A stretch of DNA of 64,000 bases, from assembly GCA_051155775.1 (NCBI GenBank), contig DAXETV010000012.1:1-64000 (forward strand). The letters run 5' to 3'. This stretch comes from CAYSCZ01 sp051155775 (lineage in GTDB: Bacteria; Bacteroidota; Bacteroidia; Cytophagales; Cyclobacteriaceae). A program made the position numbers and the translations under genes. The stretch's first letter is position 1. The number at the start of each line of letters is the position of its first letter. Of the stretch, positions 42,555 to 51,591 are shown one piece after another. The notes under the pieces are model-generated. The model was not told the DNA's origin, did no database searches, and saw nothing but the letters and a program-made list of their open reading frames with translations.

Positions 42555-43106
42555 ATGAAACTTTTCAATACAATCACGATTCTGGTTATTTCTTTAGTTT
42601 CGTTATCTTGTGGGGATGCTGGAATAACTTTTAATTTAGCAAAGTTGGTTGAATATCCAATTTCTGTTAATGCAAACCAAATTAACGACAATGAATTTAA
42701 CGGATCTGTTTCCACAGATCTTGCAACGTCTGAATTTAGTGATGTGTTAGATGAAATGCAGGATTTCAAGTTTAACTTTCTCGCATATCAGATTACTGAC
42801 ATAGAAAACACAATCAATCCTGCTGTAATAACAAGCACGACTATTGAAATTGATGGCAGTGTACTATGGTCCTATGATCAAAATATCCAGGTTGTCAATA
42901 CACAGGATGTAATCATATTTGATGAAGCCTTGGATTTTGCTCTTGATGGTTTTAATTTCAATACACTTTCCCAATGGATTCAAGATGTAGAAAATGGTAA
43001 AGATCCCACCATTAACTTGTCATTGACTTTTGAAGGCGAACCTGAAGATTTCACATTTATTGTGTTAACCGATACGCAAGCATTAGTTGACCGAAACTTA
43101 AACTAA
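42555..43106 (+). CDS. Lipoprotein, unknown function
   Basis: 183 residues with a lipoprotein signal (VISLVSLSC, Cys19). The mature part is acidic and beta-rich in look, with repeated Asn/Asp (about 75-100 residues in NPAVITSTTIEIDGSVLW). It resembles small beta-sandwich lipoproteins, but I recognise no named family. It is followed after one base by the DUF6588 gene, so the two are one transcriptional unit and may act together at the outer membrane. No catalytic motif is visible. Confidence 0.75.
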   Translation: MKLFNTITILVISLVSLSCGDAGITFNLAKLVEYPISVNANQINDNEFNGSVSTDLATSEFSDVLDEMQDFKFNFLAYQITDIENTINPAVITSTTIEIDGSVLWSYDQNIQVVNTQDVIIFDEALDFALDGFNFNTLSQWIQDVENGKDPTINLSLTFEGEPEDFTFIVLTDTQALVDRNLN

Positions 43107-43107
43107 G

Positions 43108-44118
43108 ATGAAAATTACCAGACTAATTATAGGATTGTGTTTCATCGCAATCAATTTTCAATCCAACGGACAAGCTGATTTTGATAGATTTTTAGAAGCT
43201 GGACAAGAAGATGCCAATAAATTACTGGAGTCCTACTTTGAACCTTTTTTCATTGGTATGGGAAGTAATGTAAATAGTGGATGGATAAATACCGCAAAAC
43301 CACATAAATTGCTAGGATTTGACCTGACAGTAACTGCCTCCGCCTCATTTATACCAACAGATGCCGAGTTTTTTACTTTTAATAACAGTGACTTTCAAAA
43401 TGTGAAATTATCAGAAGGCAGTTCAGATGAATTACCTACTATGATGGGGCCTAATCTTGCTGCTGATGATATTCCAGAATTGACATATTTTAATGATGGA
43501 GAAGAAGTTGTACGTTCAACAGCACCAACAGGCCTTGGAATAGAAGATGAAATTGGCTTTAATGCCGTACCAATTGTGATGCCCCAGCTAGGTATTGGGT
43601 TATTCAAGAATACTGAATTAAAATTTAGGTTTGTGCCTGAAACAACCATAGAAGATGATGACGGTGATGGTAAAATAAAGATGTTGGGATTTGGTGTACT
43701 TCACGATGTTAAGCAATGGATACCTGGTATAAAACTATTGCCTTTCGATTTATCTCTCTTTGCGGGCTACACCACATTAGATGTTGAGGTTCCGTTAGAT
43801 GAAGATTTCCCTGACAGAATCGGCACCCTCGAACTGGATGCACTAAATATTGAAGCAATTGTATCTAAAAAATTCTCTGTTTTAACTGCTTATGCATCAC
43901 TAGGTTATAGTAATTTTTCAAATAATGTATCCCTATTAGGCACCTATGAAACTGAATCGGAGGTATTTACAAACCCTATAGACCTGGATTTTTCCAGCAA
44001 CAGTTTTAAAGGAAAATTAGGTCTAAGAGTAAAGCTTTTAATACTTACAATTCAAGCAGATTATACTATTCAGGAATATAATACCTTCTCGACAGGTGTT
44101 GGAATAAGTTTTAGATAA
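43108..44118 (+). CDS. DUF6588-like outer membrane protein
   Basis: 336 residues with a signal peptide ending at about residue 22 (QSNGQ). Its N-terminal block (FDRFLEAGQEDANKLLESYFEPFFIGMG) and GWINTAKPHKLLGFDLTV match the DUF6588 pattern I know from Bacteroidota. It is rich in alternating hydrophobic and polar residues and ends with an aromatic-containing strand (FSTGVGISFR), which suits an outer membrane beta-barrel of about 14 to 16 strands. Function of the family is unknown. It follows the lipoprotein gene by one base. Confidence 0.8.
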   Translation: MKITRLIIGLCFIAINFQSNGQADFDRFLEAGQEDANKLLESYFEPFFIGMGSNVNSGWINTAKPHKLLGFDLTVTASASFIPTDAEFFTFNNSDFQNVKLSEGSSDELPTMMGPNLAADDIPELTYFNDGEEVVRSTAPTGLGIEDEIGFNAVPIVMPQLGIGLFKNTELKFRFVPETTIEDDDGDGKIKMLGFGVLHDVKQWIPGIKLLPFDLSLFAGYTTLDVEVPLDEDFPDRIGTLELDALNIEAIVSKKFSVLTAYASLGYSNFSNNVSLLGTYETESEVFTNPIDLDFSSNSFKGKLGLRVKLLILTIQADYTIQEYNTFSTGVGISFR

Positions 44119-44136
44119 ACCCGATAAACGTGGTGA

Positions 44137-45111
44137 TCATATAGTGACCACCACCTTTCCTTTTACTTTTCGGTCTTTCACCAGGTTCAATGCTGATATC
44201 GATTCTTTAAACGTAAAGACCTTATCAATTTGGGGTTTTATCTTACCTCCGGCTAACCAATGAATTAATTTTTCTACATTTTTTGCATTTGCTTCTGGCT
44301 CATTTCTAAAAAAACTTCCCCAAAATGCACCAACGATAGAGGCACTTTTTAATAATGGTAGATTGAGAGGAATTGACGGAATGCTTCCGGCAGCAAATCC
44401 CACAATTAAATAACGCCCATACCTGGCAATTGACCTAAATGCCGTCTCTGAGTAATGACCTCCAACTGGGTCATAGATTACATCGACACCTTTACCTTTT
44501 GTAAGTGCTTTTACTTGAGATTTTAAATCCAAAGCCTCATAATTTATCAATTCGTCAGCACCATTTGATTTACAAAAACTGAGCTTATCATGTGTTGAAG
44601 CAGCAGCTATTACCTTACATCCAATCACTTTTGCTATTTGAATAGCAGCAACGCCTACACCTCCTGCAGCACCCAGAACTAAAAGAACTTCGCTGCTCTT
44701 CAATTGACCCCTATCTACCAATGCATGATAAGATGTACCATAGGTCATCAAAAATGCAGCAGCTTTTTCAGAAGATATCTCAGATGATACCGGAAAAGTA
44801 TTGGAAGCCTTACCAACTACATACTCAGCTAGTCCTCCCCAGGTCGTTCCTGATACCACCCTATCACCAACTTTAAGTCCTTTAATGTCATTAGATACAG
44901 CTTCAATAATACCATAAACTTCAGCGCCTGGTGAAAAAGGAAAATCTGGTTTGAATTGATATTGCCCTTCAATGATTAGTGTGTCAGGAAAATTAATGCC
45001 ACATGCCACCACTCTGATCAGCACCTGACCAGCTTCTATCTCTGGGATCGGTAATTCTCCAATGAATAAATCCTCCGGAGGTCCGTATTTGCTACAAATC
45101 AGTGCCTTCAA
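44137..45111 (-). CDS. Quinone oxidoreductase-like (zeta-crystallin family MDR)
   Basis: 324 residues of the medium-chain dehydrogenase superfamily without zinc ligands. It has the GroES-like domain, then NADPH-binding GAAGGVGVAAIQIAK (about 145-158) and the KGKGVDVIYDPVGG segment. The N-terminal MKALICSKYGPPEDL is characteristic of the NADPH:quinone reductase (Qor) group. It likely reduces quinones or enones with NADPH in the cytoplasm. It faces the DUF6588 gene tail to tail and is 7 bases downstream of hslV on the same strand, so cotranscription with hslV is likely. Confidence 0.9.
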   Translation of the reverse strand: MKALICSKYGPPEDLFIGELPIPEIEAGQVLIRVVACGINFPDTLIIEGQYQFKPDFPFSPGAEVYGIIEAVSNDIKGLKVGDRVVSGTTWGGLAEYVVGKASNTFPVSSEISSEKAAAFLMTYGTSYHALVDRGQLKSSEVLLVLGAAGGVGVAAIQIAKVIGCKVIAAASTHDKLSFCKSNGADELINYEALDLKSQVKALTKGKGVDVIYDPVGGHYSETAFRSIARYGRYLIVGFAAGSIPSIPLNLPLLKSASIVGAFWGSFFRNEPEANAKNVEKLIHWLAGGKIKPQIDKVFTFKESISALNLVKDRKVKGKVVVTI

Positions 45112-45118
45112 TGATCAA

Positions 45119-45658
45119 TCAATCTAGTTTTTCAATTATCAGGTTATGGTTAGTGTAAATACATATGTCTGCGGCTATTGTTAAACTTTCCTTCACCATT
45201 TCCCCGGCTGTTAATTGTGGGCTGTGTTTTTTTAATGCCAATGCTGCAGATTGCGCGAACATGCTTCCGGAACCTATTGCTGCAATTTCATGATCGGGTT
45301 CTATAACATCTCCGGTGCCTGAAATTATAAGTATTTGCTCTTTATCGGCAACCACCAACATGGCTTCCAATCTCCTAAGAAATCGATCCATACGCCATTC
45401 CTTGGCCAACTCTATAGCTGATCGCTTCATGTTTGACCCATAGGCACCAAGTTTCTCCTCAAATTTCTCAATAAGTGTGAAAGCATCGGCAGTTGAGCCG
45501 GCAAAACCCGCAAGGATATTATTGTTCGCCAGTTTTCGTATTTTCCTGACGTTACTTTTTGCCACTGTATTTCCAAAAGTGGCTTGCCCATCTGCTCCAA
45601 TTGCTACACTATCGTGATGGAGGATCGCAATTACTGTGGTTGAATGAAATTTGGTCAT
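45119..45658 (-). CDS. hslV: HslV, ATP-dependent protease proteolytic subunit
   Basis: 179 residues, a T1-family peptidase like the proteasome beta subunit. After a short propeptide (MTKFHS) the catalytic Thr7 begins TTVIAILHH, followed by GADGQATFG, the VRKIRKL helix and the GSGSMFAQSAALAL block, all conserved in HslV. It forms the double hexameric core of HslUV in the cytoplasm. The ATPase hslU is not in this window and must be elsewhere. A terminator between pdhC and this gene sits just before its start, so hslV must have its own promoter. Confidence 0.94.
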   Translation of the reverse strand: MTKFHSTTVIAILHHDSVAIGADGQATFGNTVAKSNVRKIRKLANNNILAGFAGSTADAFTLIEKFEEKLGAYGSNMKRSAIELAKEWRMDRFLRRLEAMLVVADKEQILIISGTGDVIEPDHEIAAIGSGSMFAQSAALALKKHSPQLTAGEMVKESLTIAADICIYTNHNLIIEKLD

Positions 45659-45667
45659 GGTTTATTT

Positions 45668-45701
45668 AATAAAAAATCCCGTGCCATCAGCAAACGGGAT
45701 C
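45668..45701 (-). terminator. Rho-independent terminator after PDH E2
   Basis: On the minus strand ATCCCGT (45700-45694) and ACGGGAT (45682-45676) form a 7-bp stem with an 11-base loop, then TTTTTT (complement of 45671-45676 region) and TATT. It lies between the E2 gene end at 45726 and the hslV start at 45658. Confidence 0.8.
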
Positions 45702-45725
45702 AGTGAGTTATGGTTGTATAATGTT

Positions 45726-47375
45726 TTAAATCAATATTCGAACGGGGTCTTCAAGTAACTCTTTGAAGGTCTTTAAAAAAGCTGCACCGGTGGCTCCATC
45801 CACAGCCCGATGATCACAGGATAGTGTTACTTTCATTACATTACCTGGAACTAACTGACCATCTTTTACCACGGCAGTTTCTTTAATTCCCCCAACAGCC
45901 ATTATGCAAGAATCAGGCGGGTTTATGATCGCTGTAAATTCCTCTATTCCAAACATACCTAGGTTTGAGATTGAAAATGTATTACCCTCCCAATCAGAAG
46001 GCTGGAGCTTTTTCTCCTTGGCTTTTCTGGCCAGACTTTTAACTTCAGAAGAAATATGAGCTAGTGATTTGTTATCTGCAAACCTTATTACCGGAACCAA
46101 TAAACCCTCAGGAACTGCTACAGCCACACCGACATGAATGTGTTCATTTTTTATAATTTTATCCCCTGTCCATGAAACATTCACATCCAGATGTCTTCTT
46201 AATGCTGCCGATGTCGCCTTAATAACCATGTCATTGAAGGATACTTTCACAGGTGAATATTCATTGATGCTCTTTCTTGCCTCTATCGCCTTATCCATAT
46301 TAATTTCCATGGTTAGATAGAAGTGTGGCGCGGTAAACTTGCTCTCAGACAAGCGCTTAGCGATGGTTTTACGCATCTGGGAAACAGGTTCCTCCTTCGT
46401 CTTTTCCTCACCCACAACTGTTGGTAATTTAATTTCCGTTGCTGGAGCAGCGCTTTCCTCTTTTTTGGGAGCCGGTTCTGTAGCAGTAGAAGATTCAGCA
46501 GGTTGATAGGACTCAATGTCTCTTTTTATGATTCTGCCACCATCTCCCGTACCTTTTATTTTAGCAATATCATATCCTCTGTCTTCAGCCATTTTTTTAG
46601 CCAACGGTGAGGCCTTTATTCTTCCATTATCATCGGATTTAGTTTCCATGGTGGAACTATCCGGAGATTCTTTGGAGATATCTTCTTTTGTAAACTCTTG
46701 TCCGGCAGGTTCGGTATCTTTTTCTCCTTTAGACTGGTGTGCTTTGAGTAAAGCTTCATAATTAGCACCTTTCTCACCCAGCACGGCAATCACTCCATCA
46801 ATCGCCACAGAATTACCAGCCTCCACTGCTTTGTAAAGCAATGTACCATCCTCATAGGCTTCCAGTTCCATGGTAGCTTTATCAGTTTCAACTTCAGCCA
46901 AGATATCACCTGATTTAACTTCATCACCAACTTCTTTTTGCCAGGAAGCGATTACACCTTCTTCCATGGTATCGCTCATTTTTGGCATGAGTACCAAAGT
47001 TGCAGCTATAGATGATGTATCAATTTCCTCTTCAGGCTGTTCTTTCTTCTCTTCAACGGGATGACTATCTGTTTCTTTGTCATTGGAGGTCCCATTTGTT
47101 GATTTTATTTCCTGCAATAAATCATCAATATTTTCTCCACTTTCACCGATAACGGCTATCACACCATCCACAGGCACGGATTCTTTTTCTTTGGCACCAA
47201 TATGCAAAAGCGTACCATCTTCATATGATTCAAGCTCCATTGTTGCTTTATCGGTTTCTACTTCAGCAATTACATCACCTGAACTTACTTTATCTCCTTC
47301 TTTTACCAACCATGAGGCGATCACACCTTCTTCCATGGTATCGCTCATTTTTGGCATGCGTATAACTTCAGCCAT
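45726..47375 (-). CDS. pdhC: Pyruvate dehydrogenase E2 (dihydrolipoamide acetyltransferase)
   Basis: 549 residues with two lipoyl domains (about 1-80 and 125-205), each with the ETDKATME motif whose Lys43 and Lys166 carry lipoate, then a Pro/Glu-rich linker. The E3/E1-binding domain is at about 252-290 (ASPLAKKMAEDRGYDI), and the catalytic core ends with the DHRAVDG motif. It makes acetyl-CoA in the PDH complex with E1 and E3 encoded elsewhere. The double lipoyl domain and the conserved ends are normal for Bacteroidota. A terminator follows. The E1 genes are not adjacent here. Confidence 0.95.
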   Translation of the reverse strand: MAEVIRMPKMSDTMEEGVIASWLVKEGDKVSSGDVIAEVETDKATMELESYEDGTLLHIGAKEKESVPVDGVIAVIGESGENIDDLLQEIKSTNGTSNDKETDSHPVEEKKEQPEEEIDTSSIAATLVLMPKMSDTMEEGVIASWQKEVGDEVKSGDILAEVETDKATMELEAYEDGTLLYKAVEAGNSVAIDGVIAVLGEKGANYEALLKAHQSKGEKDTEPAGQEFTKEDISKESPDSSTMETKSDDNGRIKASPLAKKMAEDRGYDIAKIKGTGDGGRIIKRDIESYQPAESSTATEPAPKKEESAAPATEIKLPTVVGEEKTKEEPVSQMRKTIAKRLSESKFTAPHFYLTMEINMDKAIEARKSINEYSPVKVSFNDMVIKATSAALRRHLDVNVSWTGDKIIKNEHIHVGVAVAVPEGLLVPVIRFADNKSLAHISSEVKSLARKAKEKKLQPSDWEGNTFSISNLGMFGIEEFTAIINPPDSCIMAVGGIKETAVVKDGQLVPGNVMKVTLSCDHRAVDGATGAAFLKTFKELLEDPVRILI

Positions 47376-47498
47376 GTTTCTTTTATAATTTAATTGTTTA
47401 GTTACTTTTTTAAACTACCAAATTAAATTAAAACTGTTTTATAAGTTTAATTATTGACTATTAAATGTATTGTAATTAAATATGAAGACTAAGATTGG

Positions 47499-47506
47499 TA
47501 GTTTTG
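47499..47506 (+). promoter_or_regulatory. -7 element TAGTTTTG ahead of the SRAP-like gene
   Basis: Exact TAnnTTTG match ending 17 bases before the ATG at 47524, the same spacing as the 42530 element. The nearest TTG is 26 bases upstream, too far for a standard -33. Confidence 0.4.
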
Positions 47507-47523
47507 TTGATGATGTTTAGAAA

Positions 47524-48219
47524 ATGTATGATAGATATACAATAACAGTTGATAAACAAAAGTTAGGAGAACTAACGCAATATCCTGTAACCGATAATTA
47601 TGTGCCAACATATAATGCTGGTCCGGGCCAGCAATTACCCATTGTAAAAAATAACAATGTTAATCAATTAACATATGGCTACTGGGGGACAATCCCAAGT
47701 TGGTCAAAGAATAAACCCGTTAGTACAAAACTGCTTAACATGAGCCTGACAACGCTCGAAAAAAAACTTTCCTCCAGACCCACTATAAAAAGCAGACGAT
47801 GCCTGGCTTTGGCTGATGGGTTTTACGTTTGGAAAAAAATCAGCAAAAAGCAAAAAACACCTTATTATTTTTGGTCAAAGGATATCCCATTTTTTTTCTT
47901 ACCTGGTCTTTGGGAAGAATTTGAAGTTGACAATAAGATTTTCTGCACATTTATTTTATTGTCCATGGAATCTCATGGAATAATATCAGCGAATGACAGT
48001 GAGATGCCTGCAATTATAAAATACGAATTAAGAAATAAATGGCTTTCAATTAATCCAGACCTCAACGATCTGAAAGAATTATTAGATGATTTTCCATACC
48101 AAAATTTATCTTATCATCCAGTGACGCCCAAAATAGCTGACCTGTCATATGATAATCCTTCATTAATTGAATCAACACCACCATCCGATCAACATGGAAA
48201 CCTAACCTTATTTAATTAA
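47524..48219 (+). CDS. SRAP-family protein (YedK/HMCES-like) without catalytic residues
   Basis: 231 residues, the normal length for SRAP proteins that crosslink to abasic sites in single-stranded DNA. Fold landmarks are retained: RYTITVD, YNAGPGQ, WGTIPSW, SRRCLALADGFYVWKK and YHPVTPKI. However the residues that do the chemistry are all replaced: Cys2 is Tyr (TAT codon where TGT is expected), the active Glu (E105 in E. coli YedK) is Val in DGFYVW, and the catalytic His (H160) is aligned with Asn in ISANDSEMP. The NAR motif is NMS, keeping only the Asn. So it probably cannot form the thiazolidine link and may bind DNA or something else. It has its own -7 element and stands alone. Confidence 0.85.
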   Translation: MYDRYTITVDKQKLGELTQYPVTDNYVPTYNAGPGQQLPIVKNNNVNQLTYGYWGTIPSWSKNKPVSTKLLNMSLTTLEKKLSSRPTIKSRRCLALADGFYVWKKISKKQKTPYYFWSKDIPFFFLPGLWEEFEVDNKIFCTFILLSMESHGIISANDSEMPAIIKYELRNKWLSINPDLNDLKELLDDFPYQNLSYHPVTPKIADLSYDNPSLIESTPPSDQHGNLTLFN

Positions 48220-48221
48220 TT

Positions 48222-48245
48222 TTATCTGAATAGATAATTTTATAG
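48222..48245 (+). terminator. Weak terminator-like hairpin after the SRAP-like gene
   Basis: TTATCT and AGATAA pair around GAAT and are followed by TTTTAT, three bases after the stop codon region. The AT-only stem makes this a low-confidence call. Confidence 0.3.
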
Positions 48246-48367
48246 TCTTAAAATTGAAATCATTTAAATAATCACACCTTATCCTACTTTCGATTTCCAA
48301 TCAAAGCGGATTTTATTAGATTTATTTTTTACAATAAAAAATTTATAGTTATAACATTTAAAACCTG

Positions 48368-49375
48368 ATGAAAAGATCAAAGATTGCTGGCATTGGATAC
48401 TATGTCCCCGATAATGTGGTGACAAATGCAGACCTTGAAAAATTAATGGAAACCACCAATGATTGGATAATCGAGCGCACGGGCATCAAAGAAAGAAGAT
48501 TTGCAGATAAAGCTAAAGGAGAAACCCCATCAACCATGGGAACAAAAGCAGCACTTCAAGCTATAGAACGTGCCGGCATCACTAAAGATGATGTTGATTT
48601 TATCATCTTTGCAACCTTAAGTCCTGATTATTATTTCCCCGGACCAGGGGTATTAGTTCAGGAACAACTCGAAATAAAAGAAATTGGCGCACTCGATGTT
48701 AGAAATCAATGCTCAGGTTTTATTTATTCATTAAGTGTCGCAGACCAGTTTATAAAAACCGGTATGTATAAAAATATATTGGTTATCGGGAGTGAACTGC
48801 ATAGCGGAGGCCTGGACTTAACCACCAGAGGCAGAGCTGTCTCTGTGATATTTGGTGATGGTGCTGGCGCTGTGGTCATTCAACCCACTGATGAGCCTGA
48901 CCAGGGAATTCTATCCACACATTTGCATTCTGAAGGAAAGCACGCCACTGAATTGGCACTTATCGGCCCTAATACAACCCGATGGGTGCCTGAAATAATC
49001 CACGAAAATGACCCGGAAGATATCAGCTATTACCCATACATGAATGGAAATTTCGTCTTTAAGCATGCCGTCACAAGATTTATCCAGGTAATTTCCGAAG
49101 CTTTAATTACCAATGGTTACAAAACAGAAGATATTGATCTACTGGTACCACACCAGGCTAATCTAAGAATAAGCCAGTTCGTTCAGCAAAAACTCAAACT
49201 TGCGGAGGATAAGGTTTATAATAATATTCAAAAATATGGTAATACAACAGCTGCTTCTATACCAATTGCACTGAACGAAGCGTGGGAAAATGGTAAAGTG
49301 AAGAATGGGGATTTGATATGCTTAGCCGCTTTTGGAAGTGGATTCACCTGGGCCTCTGCCTTAATCAGGTGGTAA
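48368..49375 (+). CDS. 3-oxoacyl-ACP synthase III (FabH paralogue)
   Basis: 335 residues of the KAS III family. The Cys115 nucleophile lies in NQCSGFIYSL, the His in VPHQANLR and the Asn in KYGNTTAASIP, so the catalytic triad is complete. It condenses an acyl-CoA with malonyl-ACP. A second, canonical fabH lies at 60298-61296 in the acc operon. This copy differs in the ligand loop (TLSPDYYFPGPG) and sits in a separate unit with an unknown gene 3 bases downstream, which suggests a different primer or a special product such as a branched or polyunsaturated lipid (inference). Confidence 0.9.
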   Translation: MKRSKIAGIGYYVPDNVVTNADLEKLMETTNDWIIERTGIKERRFADKAKGETPSTMGTKAALQAIERAGITKDDVDFIIFATLSPDYYFPGPGVLVQEQLEIKEIGALDVRNQCSGFIYSLSVADQFIKTGMYKNILVIGSELHSGGLDLTTRGRAVSVIFGDGAGAVVIQPTDEPDQGILSTHLHSEGKHATELALIGPNTTRWVPEIIHENDPEDISYYPYMNGNFVFKHAVTRFIQVISEALITNGYKTEDIDLLVPHQANLRISQFVQQKLKLAEDKVYNNIQKYGNTTAASIPIALNEAWENGKVKNGDLICLAAFGSGFTWASALIRW

Positions 49376-49378
49376 TAG

Positions 49379-49972
49379 ATGGCTAAAAGTCAATATTTCA
49401 CCCCCCACGAAAAAGAATATCTTGGCGATGTTAATTTTTTACTGGCTAAAAGAGCCATCTCCGATAAAATAAATGACCTTTTCAATAATGCTTTGAAACA
49501 GGCAGAAGATTCTCTAAAAGCTTTTCCATCGCACGCCTTAAAAAATACTTTTAAAATATCTAAAGGAGAAAATTATAAAGGCCTGCCCTATTTTGTACTT
49601 GATTATCCACGTCTTTTCTCCAAAAAAGATGTTTTCAACTGTAGGCTGTTGATATGGTGGGGTAATTTATTCAGTTTTTCTTTCCATCTGGAGGGGCAAT
49701 CAAGACAACAATATATGAATCAAATAGTAAACTGTTATGATTTTCTGGCTTGTAATGATTATTATATATGCACGAATGACAACCCATGGGAACATTATTT
49801 TAAGCAGGATAATTTTGTTTCAATAGAAGGAGTCAGTAGGGAGCAATTTGAAGCACAGATTTATACATCTTATTTTTTAAAAATATCAAAAAAACGAGAT
49901 ATTGAGGATATTGAATATCTTATTGACTTTTATAAAAGTTGTATGCAGGATGTCATTTCAATAATAAGTTAA
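49379..49972 (+). CDS. Unknown protein following the FabH paralogue
   Basis: 197 residues, soluble, no signal or membrane segment. Its start lies 3 bases after the fabH stop (TAATAGATGG), so it is translated from the same mRNA. Composition is rich in Tyr, Phe, Asn and Lys. A conserved-looking core is LPYFVLDYPRLFSKK then RLLIWWGNLFSF and a Cys-containing FLACNDYYICTNDNPW. I do not recognise a family. The close coupling to a KAS III enzyme suggests a role in lipid or polyketide-type synthesis, for example as an accessory or specificity factor; this is inference. Confidence 0.75.
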   Translation: MAKSQYFTPHEKEYLGDVNFLLAKRAISDKINDLFNNALKQAEDSLKAFPSHALKNTFKISKGENYKGLPYFVLDYPRLFSKKDVFNCRLLIWWGNLFSFSFHLEGQSRQQYMNQIVNCYDFLACNDYYICTNDNPWEHYFKQDNFVSIEGVSREQFEAQIYTSYFLKISKKRDIEDIEYLIDFYKSCMQDVISIIS

Positions 49973-50003
49973 TTGACGAATAGTTTTTGATAATGATCTG
50001 AAT

Positions 50004-51542
50004 ATGTCCAGGCTATTTTCCCTTCTTGTTTTAGTAATCATGGGGTATCAGTTAAGTGCTCAGGATTTCCTGTCTCAATTTTTTGATGATTCACTTGTAA
50101 TACTGGAAAATGATTCAGGAAAACAAATTGTAAGTGTTATCAACCAGGAAAATGAAACGGTAGCAAAAGGAAGAATGGTTAATAGCAAACCTGAAGGTAA
50201 ATGGAACCTTTTCTATCCATCAGGCATAAAAAAAGGGGAAATCCATTTTCAAAAAGGCCAACTGGATAGTACATATGTCCAATATCATGAAAATGGAAAA
50301 ATAAAAATTTCAGGGCAGTATAAAAGCGGAAATAAAACCGGGCCATGGAAGATATATTACACATCAGGCGAATTACAAAAGGCAGGGTATTATAAAAATG
50401 GATTAAAAACGAATGTCTGGAGTGAGTTATATAAAAATGGCATAATTAAAATAAAAGCAGAATATGCAAACGGGAAATTAGATGGTCAGTATGTTTCTTT
50501 TGATGAAGATGGGGTGGTAATCTATAAAACCAACTACAAGGATGGTAAATTAAACGGAGCCTACCAGGAATATTATAATCATAATGTATTGGCGCTAGAA
50601 GGAGACTATAAAGCAGGTAAAAAAAATGGCCCATGGGTTGAATATGACCCTTTTGGAAAAAAAACCTTCGAAAAACAATATTTGAGTGATAAGCCAAATG
50701 GCACATGGAAATTTTATTATTCAAATGGCAGAATACAAGCCATTGAGAATTATAGTTATGGCATTAAGGAGGGTAAATGGATAGAAAAATATCCCAATAA
50801 AAACATACAAAGAGAATACCATTATAAAAATGACCTCTTAAGCGGTATTTATAAAGAATTTTTTGAAAATGGAACGCCAAGTGTTGAAGGTGAATATAAG
50901 TATGGATTGAAAACAGGTACCTGGGTAAGTTTTTATCCTTCCGGTGTCACCTACAGTATAGGAAAATATAAAAATGATCAGAAAACCGCGATATGGAAAT
51001 ATTTTTCAGCGTATGGTGTACTACTTGAAGAGGGCCCCTATCAAAACGACATGAAAAATGGGCAGTGGCTGACGTATCATGAATCAGGACAATTAAAATC
51101 AATTGGCAGTTTCCTGCATGATAATAAAGATGGACTCTGGGGTTATTTTTACCTGAATGAACAACTAAAGCAAGATGAAAAATGGCAAAATGGACGATTG
51201 ATAGCAATTAGTGATTGCTATAATCCAAAAGGTGAAGTACTTAATAAAGGAAATTTCAAAAATGGTAGTGGAACAAGAATAATGTATGACTACAATGGTG
51301 TAAAATATGCAGAAGGGTTCTATGAAAACGGAATTCCTAATGGCACATGGAAATATTTTGATGATGACGGAAACCTTGTGAGGAAAGGCACTGTCAAAAA
51401 TGGCCTAAAAGAAGGTATTTGGAGATATTATTATCGCAATGGTAAATTAGAAGTCGAAGGAAATTTCGTGCGAGATGAAAAGAAGGGAACATGGATGTAC
51501 TTTAGAAAGAATGGAAAAATAAAAAACCAGGAATTTTATTGA
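50004..51542 (+). CDS. MORN-repeat (YwqK-like) protein
   Basis: 512 residues with a signal peptide (about 1-19, LGYQLSAQ-like end) and about 17 tandem MORN_2-type repeats of about 23 residues, each with the pattern G-x-W-x-x-Y-x-x-x-G-x-x-x-x-x-G (for example NGTWKFYYSNGRIQ, NGTWKYFDDDGNLV, EGIWRYYYRNGKLEVEGNF). These form an elongated beta structure, often on the cell surface or periplasm. The label 'toxin-antitoxin YwqK antitoxin' used for relatives is not supported here, as no toxin gene is adjacent. The gene is 31 bases after the unknown gene and 49 before a small helical gene. Function unknown. Confidence 0.85.
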   Translation: MSRLFSLLVLVIMGYQLSAQDFLSQFFDDSLVILENDSGKQIVSVINQENETVAKGRMVNSKPEGKWNLFYPSGIKKGEIHFQKGQLDSTYVQYHENGKIKISGQYKSGNKTGPWKIYYTSGELQKAGYYKNGLKTNVWSELYKNGIIKIKAEYANGKLDGQYVSFDEDGVVIYKTNYKDGKLNGAYQEYYNHNVLALEGDYKAGKKNGPWVEYDPFGKKTFEKQYLSDKPNGTWKFYYSNGRIQAIENYSYGIKEGKWIEKYPNKNIQREYHYKNDLLSGIYKEFFENGTPSVEGEYKYGLKTGTWVSFYPSGVTYSIGKYKNDQKTAIWKYFSAYGVLLEEGPYQNDMKNGQWLTYHESGQLKSIGSFLHDNKDGLWGYFYLNEQLKQDEKWQNGRLIAISDCYNPKGEVLNKGNFKNGSGTRIMYDYNGVKYAEGFYENGIPNGTWKYFDDDGNLVRKGTVKNGLKEGIWRYYYRNGKLEVEGNFVRDEKKGTWMYFRKNGKIKNQEFY

Positions 51543-51591
51543 TGAAGTTAAAACAGTTGCCTGTTATCCATGTTCATTTAAAAAAAGATAC

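Noticed and set aside
45119..45658. HslV without HslU next to it as a broken system
   Set aside because: In many Bacteroidota the two genes are apart; the HslV sequence is fully conserved, so no defect can be concluded from this window.
50004..51542. Possible tandem DNA repeat array
   Set aside because: The repetition is at the protein level (MORN-type units); the DNA units have diverged and do not form a nucleotide repeat array.
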